NCBI GenBank assembly: GCA_947581855.1 | Contig: CANPVZ010000009.1 | Span: 80,806-144,805, forward strand | Length of the DNA stretch: 64,000 nucleotides | Source: an uncultured Phocaeicola sp. | GTDB taxonomy: Bacteria > Bacteroidota > Bacteroidia > Bacteroidales > Bacteroidaceae | Reading direction: 5' to 3' | In this document: positions 1 through 9,733 of the stretch, one piece after another | Layout of the letters: every line of letters begins with the position of its first letter | How positions within the stretch are numbered: position 1 is the stretch's first letter | Program-made: the position numbers and the translations under genes | The notes under the pieces: generated by a model | What the model was told of the DNA's origin: nothing | Seen by the model: the letters and a program-made list of their open reading frames with translations, nothing else | The model's database searches: none

Positions 1-1
1 G

Positions 2-1156
2 GATAACGAAGAGCATGTCAAAGATATTGATTATCTAACAACACTTGCCGGTTATGTTCATTGGCAAATAACAGGTGAAAAAGTATTAGGCATAGGCGAC
101 GCATCAGGTATGCTTCCTATAGATCCGAATACCAAAAACTATTCCGCCGAAATGGTAGCTAAGTTTGATTCTCTTATTGCTCCGAAAGGATATAACTGGA
201 AGTTGCTTGATATTCTTCCGAAAGTCTTGCCTGCAGGTAAAAACGCTGGTTTCCTCACGCCAGAAGGTGCTCAAAGACTTGATGTCTCAGGGCATTTAAA
301 GGCAGGAATACCTGTTTGTCCACCGGAAGGAGATGCGGGTACCGGCATGGTTGCAACCAATGCTGTCAAGCAACGTACAGGCAATGTATCAGCAGGTACA
401 TCTTCTTTCTCCATGATCGTATTAGAAAAGGAGCTGTCAAAACCATACGAAATGATTGATATGGTTACTACTCCGGATGGAAGTCTTGTAGCGATGGTAC
501 ATTGCAACAATTGTACCTCCGACCTTAACGCATGGGTTAACTTATTCAAAGAATATCAGGAACTTATGGGTATGCCCGTAGATATGGATGAAATATATGG
601 AAAACTCTACAATCATGCGCTCACAGGAAATGCTGATTGCGGAGGACTGATTTCATACAATTACATTTCAGGTGAACCTATAACAGGATTGGCAGAAGGC
701 AGACCACTATTCGTACGTTCGGCAAACGATAAATTTAATCTCGCAAACTTTATGCGAACTCACTTGTATGCTTCCGTCGGAGTACTTAAGATAGGTAATG
801 ATATACTTTTCAAAGAAGAGAAAATAAAAGTCGATAGAATTACAGGGCATGGAGGACTATTCAAAACGAAGGGTGTAGGTCAACAAATACTTGCGGCTGC
901 TATCAACTCGCCTATTTCTGTAATGAAAACAGCCGGAGAAGGCGGTGCATGGGGCATCGCTCTACTTGCTTCTTATCTTGTAAATAATGATAAGAAACAA
1001 TCTCTTGCCGATTTCCTGGATGAAATAGTATTTGCTGGAGACGCAGGTATCGAAGTTTCACCTACAGCCGAAGAGGTAGATGGCTTTAATACATATATTA
1101 AAAATTACATGGCAGGACTACCTATTGAAGAAATAGCTGTCAAATTAAAAAAATAA
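2..1156 (+). CDS. FGGY-family carbohydrate kinase, C-terminal part (probable pentulose kinase)
   Basis: The reading frame is open from base 2, so the gene starts before the window; an internal ATG at 110 is not the start. The visible 384 residues carry the FGGY second domain, with the family signature AGTSSFSM near the middle and the ATP-site segment GHGGLFKTKG followed by AGEGGAWGIALLAS. FGGY kinases phosphorylate sugars such as L-ribulose or D-xylulose in the cytoplasm. Transketolase follows 67 bp downstream on the same strand and RpiB follows that, an order that in Bacteroides goes with arabinose/pentose use. I infer L-ribulokinase or a related pentulose kinase; the substrate cannot be fixed without the N-terminal domain. 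Confidence 0.85.
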   Translation, partial: DNEEHVKDIDYLTTLAGYVHWQITGEKVLGIGDASGMLPIDPNTKNYSAEMVAKFDSLIAPKGYNWKLLDILPKVLPAGKNAGFLTPEGAQRLDVSGHLKAGIPVCPPEGDAGTGMVATNAVKQRTGNVSAGTSSFSMIVLEKELSKPYEMIDMVTTPDGSLVAMVHCNNCTSDLNAWVNLFKEYQELMGMPVDMDEIYGKLYNHALTGNADCGGLISYNYISGEPITGLAEGRPLFVRSANDKFNLANFMRTHLYASVGVLKIGNDILFKEEKIKVDRITGHGGLFKTKGVGQQILAAAINSPISVMKTAGEGGAWGIALLASYLVNNDKKQSLADFLDEIVFAGDAGIEVSPTAEEVDGFNTYIKNYMAGLPIEEIAVKLKK

Positions 1157-1223
1157 ATAACAGAAAATTCAGAGCTGTTTTGTTCAACTGAATCATCTTT
1201 AAACACCAAATTTACAAATAACT

Positions 1224-3233
1224 ATGAATGATAATAAAATAATGAATCGCGCAGCGGACAATATTCGTATCCTCGCCGCTTCAATGGTAGAAAAAGCTAA
1301 TTCCGGACATCCGGGTGGCGCAATGGGAGGTGCAGACTTTATAAACGTACTATTCTCTGAGTTTTTAGTATATGATCCTGAAAATCCTCGTTGGGAAGGT
1401 CGTGACCGTTTCTTCCTAGACCCGGGACATATGTCACCAATGCTATATTCCGTGCTAGCGTTGACGGGCAAGTTTACGATGGAGGAACTTTCTCAGTTCC
1501 GTCAATGGGGAAGTCCTACTCCGGGACATCCCGAAGTAGATGTAATGCGTGGCATTGAAAATACATCCGGTCCATTAGGACAAGGTCATACATTTGCAGT
1601 AGGCGCCGCTATTGCCGCAAAATTCCTCAAAGCACGTTTGGGTGACGTGATGAATCAAACCATCTATACATATATTTCCGATGGTGGTATCGAAGAGGAA
1701 ATATCACAAGGAGCAGGACGCATTGCCGGACACTTAGGATTAGATAACCTCATTATGTTCTACGACTCTAATGATATTCAGTTATCTACTGAGTGTAAGG
1801 ATGTCATGAGTGAAGATACTGCAAAAAAATATGAAGCATGGAACTGGAAAGTCATTACTATTAATGGTAACGATCCAAACCAAATTCGTGAAGCATTGAA
1901 AGAAGCCAAAGCAGAAAAAGAACGTCCGACTCTAATCATCGGCAAAACAGTGATGGGCAAAGGTGCACGCAAAGCGGACAACTCAAGTTATGAAGCAAAC
2001 TGCGCAACACATGGTGCTCCGCTCGGAGGTGACGCTTACATTAACACAATAACTAATCTGGGCGGTGATCCTACAAAACCATTCCAAATTTTCCCCGAAG
2101 TAAAAGAACTCTATGCAAAACGTGCTGCCGAACTGAAAGAAATCGTATCGAAAAAATATGCAGCAAAAGCAGAATGGGCGAAAGCTAACCCTGAGCTAGC
2201 TGCTAAAATGAACGATTGGTTTGCGAACAAAGTACCGACAGTAAATTGGGCAGGTATCGAACAAAAAGCTAATGCGGCGACCCGTAGTGCTTCAGCTACT
2301 GTCCTGAGCGCATTAGCAACACAGGTCGAAAATATGATCGTCGCATCAGCGGACCTTTCTAATTCTGACAAGACTGACGGATTCTTGAAGAAAACCCACG
2401 CCTTTACAAAAGGTGACTTTACAGGAGCTTTTTTCCAAGCAGGTGTAGCAGAGTTGACAATGGCTTGCTGTTGTTTAGGTATGGCTCTTCATGGTGGTGT
2501 AATTCCGGCTTGCGCTACTTTCTTTGTATTTTCTGATTATATGAAACCTGCTGTACGCATGGCTGCTTTAATGGAGTTACCGGTAAAATTCATTTGGACT
2601 CATGATGCGTTCCGTGTGGGAGAAGACGGACCGACTCATGAACCAGTGGAACAAGAAGCTCAAATCCGCTTGATGGAGAAACTGAAAAATCATAAAGGAC
2701 ATAATTCTATGCTGGTTCTTCGCCCAGCAGACGCAGAAGAAACCACAATTGCGTGGAAACTAGCTATGGAGAATACCACGACTCCTACCGCACTGATTTT
2801 TTCTCGTCAAAACATTACGAATTTACCAGCAGGTACGGATTATGTACAAGCAAGCAAAGGTGCATATATTGTTGCCGGAGCCGACGAAAATCCGGATGTA
2901 ATTTTAGTAGCTTCCGGTTCGGAAGTAGCTACATTGGTAGCGGGTGCCGAACTTCTTCGTAAAGACGGAATCAAACTTCGTATTGTTTCCGCTCCATCTG
3001 AAGGATTATTCCGCAGCCAAAGTAAAGAGTATCAGGAATCTATTATTCCTACAGGAGCTAAAGTATTCGGTCTGACCGCTGGACTTCCTGTAAACCTTCA
3101 AGGACTAGTTGGTGTTAATGGTAAAGTATTTGGTCTGGAATCATTCGGTTTCTCTGCTCCATATAAAGTATTGGACGAAAAGCTTGGTTTCACGGCTGAG
3201 AATGTATACAATCAAGTAAAAGAAATGCTTTAA
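1224..3233 (+). CDS. tkt: Transketolase
   Basis: Full-length transketolase of 669 residues, a thiamine-diphosphate enzyme that moves two-carbon units between ketose and aldose phosphates in the pentose phosphate pathway. The N-terminal ThDP domain has the substrate-loop segment SGHPGGAMG near residue 27 and a cofactor motif starting S152-D153-G154. The pyrimidine domain contains GEDGPTHEPVEQ, diagnostic for the family, and a C-terminal domain follows. The start at 1224 gives the normal N-terminus. It sits between the FGGY kinase and rpiB on one strand, consistent with a pentose catabolic operon in which RpiB and transketolase bring pentose phosphates into central metabolism. Confidence 0.97.
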   Translation: MNDNKIMNRAADNIRILAASMVEKANSGHPGGAMGGADFINVLFSEFLVYDPENPRWEGRDRFFLDPGHMSPMLYSVLALTGKFTMEELSQFRQWGSPTPGHPEVDVMRGIENTSGPLGQGHTFAVGAAIAAKFLKARLGDVMNQTIYTYISDGGIEEEISQGAGRIAGHLGLDNLIMFYDSNDIQLSTECKDVMSEDTAKKYEAWNWKVITINGNDPNQIREALKEAKAEKERPTLIIGKTVMGKGARKADNSSYEANCATHGAPLGGDAYINTITNLGGDPTKPFQIFPEVKELYAKRAAELKEIVSKKYAAKAEWAKANPELAAKMNDWFANKVPTVNWAGIEQKANAATRSASATVLSALATQVENMIVASADLSNSDKTDGFLKKTHAFTKGDFTGAFFQAGVAELTMACCCLGMALHGGVIPACATFFVFSDYMKPAVRMAALMELPVKFIWTHDAFRVGEDGPTHEPVEQEAQIRLMEKLKNHKGHNSMLVLRPADAEETTIAWKLAMENTTTPTALIFSRQNITNLPAGTDYVQASKGAYIVAGADENPDVILVASGSEVATLVAGAELLRKDGIKLRIVSAPSEGLFRSQSKEYQESIIPTGAKVFGLTAGLPVNLQGLVGVNGKVFGLESFGFSAPYKVLDEKLGFTAENVYNQVKEML

Positions 3234-3309
3234 CGAGAAAATGTATAATCTTTGAGAAAGTGAAAAGCGGTTTACCGGCTTTTCACTCTCTCTCACTAAA
3301 AAAAGCAAT

Positions 3310-3744
3310 ATGAAGAAAATCGGTTTAGCATCAGATCATGCAGGCTTCGAACTAAAACAGTTCGTAAAAATCTGGCTCGAAGGACGCGGAATGGAATATC
3401 AAGATTTTGGTACTTATACTTCGGAAAGTTGTGATTATGCAGATTTTGCCCATCCTTTGGCATTGGCTGTGGAAGCAGGTGAATGTTATCCAGGTATTGC
3501 AATCTGTGGAAGCGGAAATGGTATCAACATGACATTGAATCATCATCAGGGAATCCGTGCCGCACTTTGTTGGATTCCGGAAATAGCTCATCTAGCTCGT
3601 CAACATAACGATGCCAATGTGCTTGTAATGCCTGGGCGCTTTATCACCACCGAGGAAGCCGATCAAATCATGACCGAATTCTTTAATACTAAATTTGAAG
3701 GCGGACGTCACCAGAGACGTATTGAAAAAATTCCTGTTAAGTAA
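3310..3744 (+). CDS. rpiB: Ribose-5-phosphate isomerase B
   Basis: A 144-residue RpiB/LacAB-type isomerase that interconverts ribose 5-phosphate and ribulose 5-phosphate. The N-terminal ASDHAGFELK segment and the CGSGNGI motif, with the catalytic-position Cys at residue 66, match RpiB closely, and the length is normal. It lies 76 bp after transketolase on the same strand and is followed by a strong hairpin, so it is probably the last gene of the pentose operon. Confidence 0.96.
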   Translation: MKKIGLASDHAGFELKQFVKIWLEGRGMEYQDFGTYTSESCDYADFAHPLALAVEAGECYPGIAICGSGNGINMTLNHHQGIRAALCWIPEIAHLARQHNDANVLVMPGRFITTEEADQIMTEFFNTKFEGGRHQRRIEKIPVK

Positions 3745-3815
3745 ATAACAAAGAGCAAAGTAAATGGACTGAAATAAATTCAATATTTACCAGAAAATAA
3801 ACCGCCTCAAACAGA

Positions 3816-3857
3816 ACTGCACTTCAAAAGTTAAGCAAAAAACTTCTGAAGTGCAGT
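3816..3857 (+). terminator. Terminator after rpiB
   Basis: Inverted repeat with 17-bp arms (ACTGCACTTCAAAAGTT and its complement with one mismatch) and an 8-base loop, followed by CTTTTAT. It ends the pentose gene cluster. The DNA from here to 4124 shows no further gene. Confidence 0.85.
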
Positions 3858-4124
3858 CTTTTATATCAACATATATATTTGAAAAAATCCAACGATTACT
3901 TCTCAAGTAAAAAATGATCTTCACTTCTGTATATAACTTGTGAATCTCACATACCTATAATATAACATTAAAATGAGTAAGAAAATACAATCTCTATAAT
4001 AAATTGGGAAGTAAAAGTAATAAAGATATTTTGTCAATAAAGACATCAATCGGAAAGATTTAATTCCCAGTTTTTACTTGAGAACAAATTTCACTTTTAT
4101 ATGCTCTCTACTAAAAAAGCATTG

Positions 4125-4682
4125 TTATGAAATAATCTCAATGCCAAAGCTGCCCAACAAGCCTTCCAAACCATATCGGGAAAACCGTGCTTTACGCAAA
4201 CGATTCTGATTAGGATTAATACTATAATATTGCGCTGTAGTAAAATCAGCACCTTCAAGATTGGTATGCTGAAATATTGTACGTGAAAGGTCGCACTCTT
4301 GAAAAACAGCACCTGAAAGATTGGCTCCGCTAAATTCCGCTTCCTGTAAGTTACATTTAACAAAATGAGTCCCTTGCAATTTCAGATCCTGAAAAATAGC
4401 ATACGACAATATACACTCTTCAAATGAAAGCGATAACGAAAATCCATTACTGGCAGCCAAATTAGTACCCGTCATTTTACATTCATAAAAGGATACCTCT
4501 TGCCAAGAAGTATTACTTGCCATCAGTAGACTCAAATTACAATGTTCAAATCGACACTGCTCAAATAAAACTTTCCCGATACGCATCCCGGCAAAATTAC
4601 AGTTCTTAAAATTACATCGGTAATACTCAACATCCAAAGAGAAGTGCGTAAAATCTATATTAATTAAATCTCTATTCTCCAT
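4125..4682 (-). CDS. Pentapeptide repeat protein, Qnr-like architecture
   Basis: A 185-residue protein made almost wholly of pentapeptide repeats, A/C-(N/D)-(L/F)-x-x type, such as CNFKNCNFAG and AEFSGANLSGAVF, which fold into a right-handed quadrilateral helix. There is a break around residues 55-80 and an end segment with INPNQNRLRKARFS and GLEGLLGSFGIEI, the kind of C-terminus seen in Qnr/McbG-like members. Known relatives mimic DNA and protect gyrase, but many pentapeptide proteins have no known role, so function here is open. It is a single gene with no same-strand partner close by. Confidence 0.8.
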   Translation of the reverse strand: MENRDLINIDFTHFSLDVEYYRCNFKNCNFAGMRIGKVLFEQCRFEHCNLSLLMASNTSWQEVSFYECKMTGTNLAASNGFSLSLSFEECILSYAIFQDLKLQGTHFVKCNLQEAEFSGANLSGAVFQECDLSRTIFQHTNLEGADFTTAQYYSINPNQNRLRKARFSRYGLEGLLGSFGIEIIS

Positions 4683-5135
4683 CTGCCAGTCAGATTTTAT
4701 AAAAATAACACTGAAACTCTATTTTTCTTAGCCAATCCATCTTACTATCAGATAAAATCCATCCGATAGCGTAATACAAAATAATGCGATTTCAATACAA
4801 TATCCAATTTTTATGGAGCTTTTATCTCAACAATAGTAAAATCAGAGTTTCAACAGACTGGAAAGTCCCCTCTTCTTTTTTATTTTTTCTCAATGAATTA
4901 TTTCAATAAAGACCTCCCTTCGTGTATTCTATCCTAATTTCAACCGAACGTTATACATCACTCTTTTCCCTTTTTTATTCCTGACGCAAGTCTGGAATAC
5001 GCCCATATTTATTCTATATAAGTCTACGCCTTATTATCCTTGTCTTTTATCTGAAATACCCTTATTCTTTAATTGAGTTAGACTATTAATCCTTACCGAA
5101 ATAGTAATCTTTCAAAATAGTTGTCTATGTCTAAA
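4683..5135. other. Gene-free intergenic stretch
   Basis: AT-rich DNA of about 450 bp with short homopolymer runs and no convincing reading frame, RNA gene or strong hairpin. It lies downstream of the leftward flavodiiron gene and upstream of the leftward pentapeptide gene, so promoter elements of the latter must be here, but I cannot place them. Confidence 0.5.
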
Positions 5136-6329
5136 CTATTTTCCCAATATCTTGTCTGCTAGAGCTCTACCTAATGCCTTACATAGCTCAAGACTCTCAG
5201 GCTTTACTCCATACTTCATTTCAACCGGTGTGCCAACAATTTCAAATTTCAATCGTTCACTTATTTCAGTAATTCGCTTGACAACCTGACCAGACCAACT
5301 AAAACTTCCAAAATATCCTAAATAATGATCCTTTATATCACGGCAAACAAGCTTACCTAACAAAGATTCCATTTCCGGAAATAAAGCTCCATTATATGTA
5401 GGAGCTCCCACAGCCAAACCATTATAACGAAAAACATCTGCAATGATATACGAATGATTCACCCGCATTACATCATGCATGATAATTTTTTTCACTCCCT
5501 GCTCCGAAGCACCCTCAGCAATGGCTTCAGCCATCTGCTCGGTATTGCCATACATACTTCCGTAACAAACAACAAGTCCTGCCTCGGTAGCATAACGACT
5601 CAGCCGGTCATATGTAGCCACTACACGCGGAATCTGTACGGTCCACACAGGTCCGTGGGTAGAAGCAATAACTTTAATATCCAAACCTTGTAACTTCTGT
5701 AGAGCCTTTTGAACCGGAGAACCATATTTTCCGACTATATTAGAATAATAGCGTTCCATCTCACTCCAATACCATTCCGTATCCATCGATATATCCAAAA
5801 CCCCTCCATTCAACGCACCAAAACATCCGAATGCATCACCTGAAAAGAGTACATTTTCCGTTTCGTCAAACGAAATCATCGTTTCCGGCCAATGCACCAT
5901 AGGTATCATATAAAATCTTAAGAGATGACATCCCAGCGAAAGCGAATCCCCTTCATCTATCGTCAAAAAGTTTCCAGTCTCACCATAAAAACCCGCCACC
6001 ATATCAAAAGTCCTTTTATTTCCTACTAAGGTAATCTCCGGATAATATTTACGAATTAAATTGATTGAACCGGAATGGTCGGGTTCCATATGATTAATAA
6101 TCAAATAATCAATGGGCCGGTCAACTATCACTTGTTTTATTTTATCTAAATATCTTTCAAAAAAGTCCACTTCTACCGTATCCACCAAAGCAATCTTTTC
6201 ATCCGCTATAAGATACGAATTATACGAAACACCATAAGGCAATGGCCACATTCCTTCAAACAGAGGCTTGGTCCGATCATTTACACCCACATAATATATG
6301 TTACCTTTTATTTTCATTGTTTCAATCAT
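5136..6329 (-). CDS. Flavodiiron protein (FprA-type O2/NO reductase)
   Basis: A 397-residue cytoplasmic flavodiiron protein. The N-terminal metallo-beta-lactamase-like domain shows the di-iron ligands H80-x-E82-x-D84-H85, H146, D165 and H225. The C-terminal flavodoxin-like domain begins near residue 250 with the FMN phosphate loop GSMYGNTE. Enzymes of this class reduce O2 to water or NO to N2O using electrons from rubredoxin, protecting anaerobes. No rubredoxin is fused or adjacent. Translation may start at residue 5 (MKIKGN) instead, which resembles the usual FprA N-terminus. Confidence 0.93.
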   Translation of the reverse strand: MIETMKIKGNIYYVGVNDRTKPLFEGMWPLPYGVSYNSYLIADEKIALVDTVEVDFFERYLDKIKQVIVDRPIDYLIINHMEPDHSGSINLIRKYYPEITLVGNKRTFDMVAGFYGETGNFLTIDEGDSLSLGCHLLRFYMIPMVHWPETMISFDETENVLFSGDAFGCFGALNGGVLDISMDTEWYWSEMERYYSNIVGKYGSPVQKALQKLQGLDIKVIASTHGPVWTVQIPRVVATYDRLSRYATEAGLVVCYGSMYGNTEQMAEAIAEGASEQGVKKIIMHDVMRVNHSYIIADVFRYNGLAVGAPTYNGALFPEMESLLGKLVCRDIKDHYLGYFGSFSWSGQVVKRITEISERLKFEIVGTPVEMKYGVKPESLELCKALGRALADKILGK

Positions 6330-6466
6330 TTATGTTTACTCTTCTTTAAGTTTCGCAGTTTTTTATCTTTCAGAGCATAAAAGAATTCTCATTTCTTTCA
6401 CAAGTTAGAAAAAATAAGAATACAAATAAAAACTTTTTCCAAACAAGTTTGCCAACCTCACTATTT

Positions 6467-7420
6467 TCACTCCTTCACTACTCCTTTATAAAACTTTCCT
6501 TGATAGGACATACGCTGACGCATACGTTTTTTCACCATATCAGTGAATTCATAATTCTTCAATCCCCAATCGGGAGCAATCAACATCTTCTTTGGAGACT
6601 GTGATATAAAACGATCTAACACTAAATCCGGACGAAGACGCTCAATGTAATCAATTACCAAATCAGCATATTCTCCAGCCGTGTACAAATGAAACCGTTC
6701 AGGATCCTTCTGGTACTCATAAGCCATACGAGTACCCTTAATCAATTGCAACTGATGCAATTTCAAAGTAGTTAACGGAAGTTCCGACAAAACAGCAGCC
6801 TGTTCAATCATCTCTTTCCTTTCCTCCCCAGGCAATCCTAAAATCACATGTCCTCCCGTAAAGATATTACGTTCCGCCGTACGACAAATTGCGTCCTTTG
6901 CCACAGCGAAAGTATGTCCCCGATTGATACGCAATAGAGTTTCATCATTCGTGCTTTCTATACCATATTCAACAATTAAAAAAGCATATTGATTTATCTC
7001 TTCCAGATAATTCAACAAGGCTTCCGGCATACAATCGGGACGGGTTCCTATAACTAACCCTACCACATCCTGTACCGAAAGCGCCTCTTCATACTTCCGC
7101 TTCAGTTCGTCCAACCCGGCATAAGTGTTACTATAAGCCTGAAAATATGCCAAATATTTCATCTCAGGATATTTATGCGAAAAAAATGCTTTTCCTTCTT
7201 CCATTTGGAGAGAAATACTTTTTCCCGTGTCGCAATAGGCAGGATTAAATGTTTGATTATTACAATATGTACATCCTCCCCATCCCACAGAACCATCACG
7301 GTTAGGACAAGAGAAACCGGCGTTCAATGAAATTTTCTGAACTTTATAAGGAAAATGCTTTTTCAGAAAAACATTAAACTCGTTATAAAGGGAAACCGTA
7401 TTGATATTATTTTTGTTCAT
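6467..7420 (-). CDS. TIGR01212/YhcC-type radical SAM protein
   Basis: Radical SAM enzyme of the YhcC family: FLKKHFPYKVQKISLNAGF leads into CPNRDGSVGWGGCTYC, which supplies the iron-sulfur cluster cysteines, followed by the (beta/alpha) barrel with GGHVILGLPGE. A longer frame reaches 7459, but its start lies upstream of a TAnnTTTG box on this strand at 7429-7436, so I use the ATG at 7420, giving 317 residues. It is divergently arranged with DPP IV. The reaction catalysed by this family is not established. Confidence 0.88.
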   Translation of the reverse strand: MNKNNINTVSLYNEFNVFLKKHFPYKVQKISLNAGFSCPNRDGSVGWGGCTYCNNQTFNPAYCDTGKSISLQMEEGKAFFSHKYPEMKYLAYFQAYSNTYAGLDELKRKYEEALSVQDVVGLVIGTRPDCMPEALLNYLEEINQYAFLIVEYGIESTNDETLLRINRGHTFAVAKDAICRTAERNIFTGGHVILGLPGEERKEMIEQAAVLSELPLTTLKLHQLQLIKGTRMAYEYQKDPERFHLYTAGEYADLVIDYIERLRPDLVLDRFISQSPKKMLIAPDWGLKNYEFTDMVKKRMRQRMSYQGKFYKGVVKE

Positions 7421-7428
7421 AACGGACG

Positions 7429-7436
7429 CAAAAATA
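7429..7436 (-). promoter_or_regulatory. -7 box for radical SAM gene
   Basis: TATTTTTG on the minus strand fits the Bacteroides TAnnTTTG element, just upstream of the chosen ATG at 7420. No clear -33 element is seen. Confidence 0.5.
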
Positions 7437-7470
7437 ACAAAATAAGAAGAGGTATCCACCGAATTTTCAT

Positions 7471-7478
7471 TACTTTTG
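7471..7478 (+). promoter_or_regulatory. -7 box for DPP IV gene
   Basis: TACTTTTG on the plus strand fits TAnnTTTG and lies about 30 bp before the DPP IV ATG. It is back to back with the divergent box at 7429-7436; the -33 region is not recognisable. Confidence 0.55.
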
Positions 7479-7509
7479 CAGCAATTATCAAAAACAAACT
7501 GTTACTATA

Positions 7510-9717
7510 ATGAAAAAAACAACGCTTCTATTTATATTATGCCTCTTAACCGCTACTTTTACTGAGGCTGCCGACAAGCTGAGTTTAAAAGATGTCATTA
7601 ATGGTGCTTATCGCTCACAACGTATTTACGGAGTTAATCCTTTATTAGACGGAGAACATTATGCTCAAATCAGTCCCGACAGCAAACGTATTGTTAAATA
7701 TTCCTTTAAGAACGGAAAAGAAGCCGGTGTTATTTTTAATGTAGAAACGGCTCGTAACCATAAATTAAAGAATATTGACGGCTACATCATGTCGCCGGAT
7801 GAAAGCCGGATCCTTATCCAGACAGAAACCAAACCTATATATCGCCGTTCGTTTACTGCTCAATACTATATATATACAGTAAAGAACAACACATTGGAAC
7901 CTTTATCTAAAAACGGTCCGCAACAAGTGCCTTTATTTTCTCCAGACGGAAACAACATCGCTTTTGTACGAGATAACAATATTTTCCTTGTAAAACTCTT
8001 ATTCAACAACAGTGAATCTCAAATAACCAAAGACGGCAAATTTAACCAAGTACTTAATGGAATCCCCGATTGGGTAAACGAAGAAGAATTCGGTTATAAT
8101 CGAGCTTTCGATTTCAGTGCCGATAGCAAAATGATTGCTTATATCCGTTTCGATGAATCTCAGGTGCCCATGTTCTCTTTCCCTTTATACAAAGGTATGG
8201 CTCCTTCATTGACTCAATTCGACGAATATCCGGGAGCATACAGTTACAAATATCCGGTAGCCGGAGCAAAAAATTCAAATGTCACCGTACATACATTCGA
8301 TATAAAAAGTAGAGTAACCCGTAAAATGGAGCTTCCATTGGATGCCGACGGATATATTCCACGTATCAAGTTTACACAAAATCCGGATATGTTAGCCATA
8401 ATGACTCTAAACCGTAACCAAAACCGTTTCGATATTTATATGGCGAATCCTCGTTCTGCCGTATGTAAACTGATTGTACGCGATGAAGCTCCTCAATATA
8501 TTAAAGAGAGCGCATACGAAAATATTGTATTCTACAAAGACCATTTTGCACTTATGAGCGAACGCGACGGATATAACCATATTTATTGGTACACATTGGG
8601 AGGGAACTTAGTAAAACAAGTAACGAAAGGCAATTATGAAGTTACTTCATTTATCGGTTGGGATCCAACGACCAATACATTCTATTTCGAAAGTAACGAG
8701 GGGAATCCGTTACGTAATGCTACCTATAAAATCGACTCAAAAGGAAAAAAGACCGAACTAACTAAGGAACATGGAAGCAATAATTCTATATTCAGCACCA
8801 ACTTCCGTTATTTTATGAATATGTATTCTAATCTGAATACTCCTCCGGTATATACTCTGAATGACAACAACGGGAAGGTTCTCATTACATTATTGGACAA
8901 TGAAGCTCTGAAAGAGAAACTTAGTAAAATAAACATGCCTAAAAGAGAACTGTTTCAATTCACTACTTCTGATGGCACACAACTTAACGGATGGATGGTG
9001 AAACCCAACAATTTTGATGCGTCAAAGAAATATCCGGTTATTATGTATCAATATAGCGGCCCCGGTTCACAAATGGTAAAAGATAGTTGGAACGTAGGCG
9101 GAAGAGGCGAAGGATGCATTTGGGAAGCATATTTGGCACAAGAAGGATTTATCAGCGTATGTGTTGATGGACGTGGAACGGGCGGAAGAGGTTCGGAATT
9201 TGAAAAATGTACCTATCTGAATCTAGGTGTGAAAGAAGCACAAGACCAAGTAGAAGCTGCCAAATATTTAGGCTCGCTACCTTATATAAATAAAGAAGCC
9301 ATAGGTATTTGGGGATGGAGCTACGGAGGCTATAATACCTTGATGTCAATGAGTGAAGGTACGCCCGTATTTGCAGCCGGGGTAGCCGTAGCACCTCCAA
9401 CCTGCTGGAAATATTACGATTCGGTCTATACGGAACGTTTTATGCGAACTCCTAAAGAAAATGCTGACGGTTATCGCATCTCTTCTGCATTGGAGCGCAT
9501 AAACAACTTACATGGAGAGTTGTTACTAGTACATGGTTTGGCCGATGATAACGTTCATTTCCGTAATACGGCAGAATATAGTGAAGCATTGGTACAAGCG
9601 GGTATTCCATTCCAAATGCAAGTATATACTAATCGCGACCATGGCATTAGAGGAGGAAATACAAGTTATCATATTTACTCGCTCATTGCCAAATTTTTTA
9701 AAAGCCATTTAAAATAA
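7510..9717 (+). CDS. Dipeptidyl peptidase IV (S9B), exported
   Basis: A 735-residue S9B prolyl peptidase that removes X-Pro or X-Ala dipeptides from peptide N-termini. A signal peptide (residues 1-20, ending TFTEAA) sends it to the periplasm or outer face. The beta-propeller includes DWVNEEEFGY, whose glutamates (E191-E193) are the double-Glu N-terminus clamp. The alpha/beta hydrolase domain has GWSYGG with nucleophile S604, aspartate D679/D680 in ADDNVHF, and H711 in RDHG, so the triad is complete. A small membrane gene follows 16 bp later and is probably co-transcribed. Related Bacteroides DPP IV enzymes act in peptide scavenging. Confidence 0.95.
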   Translation: MKKTTLLFILCLLTATFTEAADKLSLKDVINGAYRSQRIYGVNPLLDGEHYAQISPDSKRIVKYSFKNGKEAGVIFNVETARNHKLKNIDGYIMSPDESRILIQTETKPIYRRSFTAQYYIYTVKNNTLEPLSKNGPQQVPLFSPDGNNIAFVRDNNIFLVKLLFNNSESQITKDGKFNQVLNGIPDWVNEEEFGYNRAFDFSADSKMIAYIRFDESQVPMFSFPLYKGMAPSLTQFDEYPGAYSYKYPVAGAKNSNVTVHTFDIKSRVTRKMELPLDADGYIPRIKFTQNPDMLAIMTLNRNQNRFDIYMANPRSAVCKLIVRDEAPQYIKESAYENIVFYKDHFALMSERDGYNHIYWYTLGGNLVKQVTKGNYEVTSFIGWDPTTNTFYFESNEGNPLRNATYKIDSKGKKTELTKEHGSNNSIFSTNFRYFMNMYSNLNTPPVYTLNDNNGKVLITLLDNEALKEKLSKINMPKRELFQFTTSDGTQLNGWMVKPNNFDASKKYPVIMYQYSGPGSQMVKDSWNVGGRGEGCIWEAYLAQEGFISVCVDGRGTGGRGSEFEKCTYLNLGVKEAQDQVEAAKYLGSLPYINKEAIGIWGWSYGGYNTLMSMSEGTPVFAAGVAVAPPTCWKYYDSVYTERFMRTPKENADGYRISSALERINNLHGELLLVHGLADDNVHFRNTAEYSEALVQAGIPFQMQVYTNRDHGIRGGNTSYHIYSLIAKFFKSHLK

Positions 9718-9733
9718 AAACAAGAGTTCAATC